Shown: piece after piece, positions 34,440 through 34,563 of the stretch | How the letters are laid out: each line of letters begins with the position of its first letter | How positions within the stretch are numbered: the stretch's first letter is position 1 | Source of the DNA: Acidobacteriaceae bacterium | Lineage (GTDB): Bacteria; Acidobacteriota; Terriglobia; Terriglobales; Acidobacteriaceae | Direction: 5' to 3' | Assembly (NCBI GenBank): GCA_025356095.1 | Contig: JANXUR010000090.1 | Span: 1-34,563, forward strand | Length of the DNA: 34,563 nt | The notes under the pieces: model-generated | What the model was told of the DNA's origin: nothing | The model's input: only the letters and a program-made list of their open reading frames with translations | Databases searched by the model: none | Position numbers and translations under genes: made by a program

Positions 34440-34563
34440 CTGAAGCACTCAAGGTAGAGCAGGGCTTTCAGGCCTGCGTCAAACGACCATTCAAGAGCTT
34501 CGCTTTAGCCGCCGAGGCAAGGCTTTCAAGCGCGCAGGAATTACTTACCTCAGGGGCTAAAGC
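34440..34563. repeat. Possible intergenic repeat element, cut by the window end
   Basis: The last 120 bp contain GGGCTTTCAGGCCTGCG and a similar AAGGCTTTCAAGCGCGCAGG, then end in CAGGGGCTAAAGC, the left part of a GGGGCTAAAGCCCC palindrome. From memory such palindromes recur between genes in acidobacterial genomes. No gene is seen from 34363 to the end. Confidence 0.3.

Overview
The window looks like a chromosomal segment of an acidobacterium (Terriglobia/Acidobacteriaceae-like). This is inferred from gene content, not from a database search: a GloVer-repeat/IPT surface protein, a PEGA protein, a Ser/Thr kinase fused to TPRs, a DUF4097 protein behind an ECF sigma/anti-sigma pair, an MFSD1-like transporter, an archaeal/fungal-type Asd, and moderately high GC. 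It is diderm, since it encodes an Omp85 protein, a SurA-like chaperone and TamB. No tRNA, rRNA, phage, insertion sequence or CRISPR array was seen.

Layout. 1-1100: 3' end of a surface protein facing a small secreted protein across a shared bidirectional terminator. 1500-1900: tandem repeats, then a sigma70-type promoter with a CIRCE operator. 1982-4200: groES-groEL and terminator. 4433-5281: PEGA protein. 5282-5852: mostly non-coding, with a possible decayed MazF/PemK toxin on the minus strand. 5853-8450: ftsK and terminator. 8529-13293, minus strand: a small cupredoxin-like gene broken by one frameshift, a kinase-TPR protein, a DUF3224 protein and a UbiA-family prenyltransferase. 13480-14256, minus: triple-BON protein. 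14409-22568, minus: an Omp85 protein (about seven POTRA domains), a SurA-like chaperone and TamB, overlapping or abutting by 4 nt and 1 nt. 22819-25714, plus: ThiF/MoeB-type E1 enzyme and MFS transporter. 25974-28367: ECF sigma factor, zinc anti-sigma factor, DUF4097 protein. 28467-31060: shikimate kinase, unknown secreted protein, AI-2E-family protein. 31149-34362: asd-lysC-dapB, the aspartate route towards lysine/diaminopimelate.

How the genes work together. Envelope construction dominates: Omp85/SurA/TamB move and insert outer-membrane proteins or lipids, and the BON, DUF4097, PEGA and AI-2E proteins are envelope-located. GroESL is under HrcA/CIRCE heat-shock control. The last three genes feed aspartate semialdehyde into lysine and peptidoglycan precursors.

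The most unusual structural signal is a set of short tandem repeats at gene edges. Three 15-bp x 4 arrays span a start codon, a stop codon and a start codon of three unrelated genes. There is also an 8-bp x 6 array just before the anti-sigma gene, a 6-bp x 6 array inside the Omp85 gene, and 11-, 12- and 18-bp arrays near other gene starts. No clear new multi-gene system was recognised.
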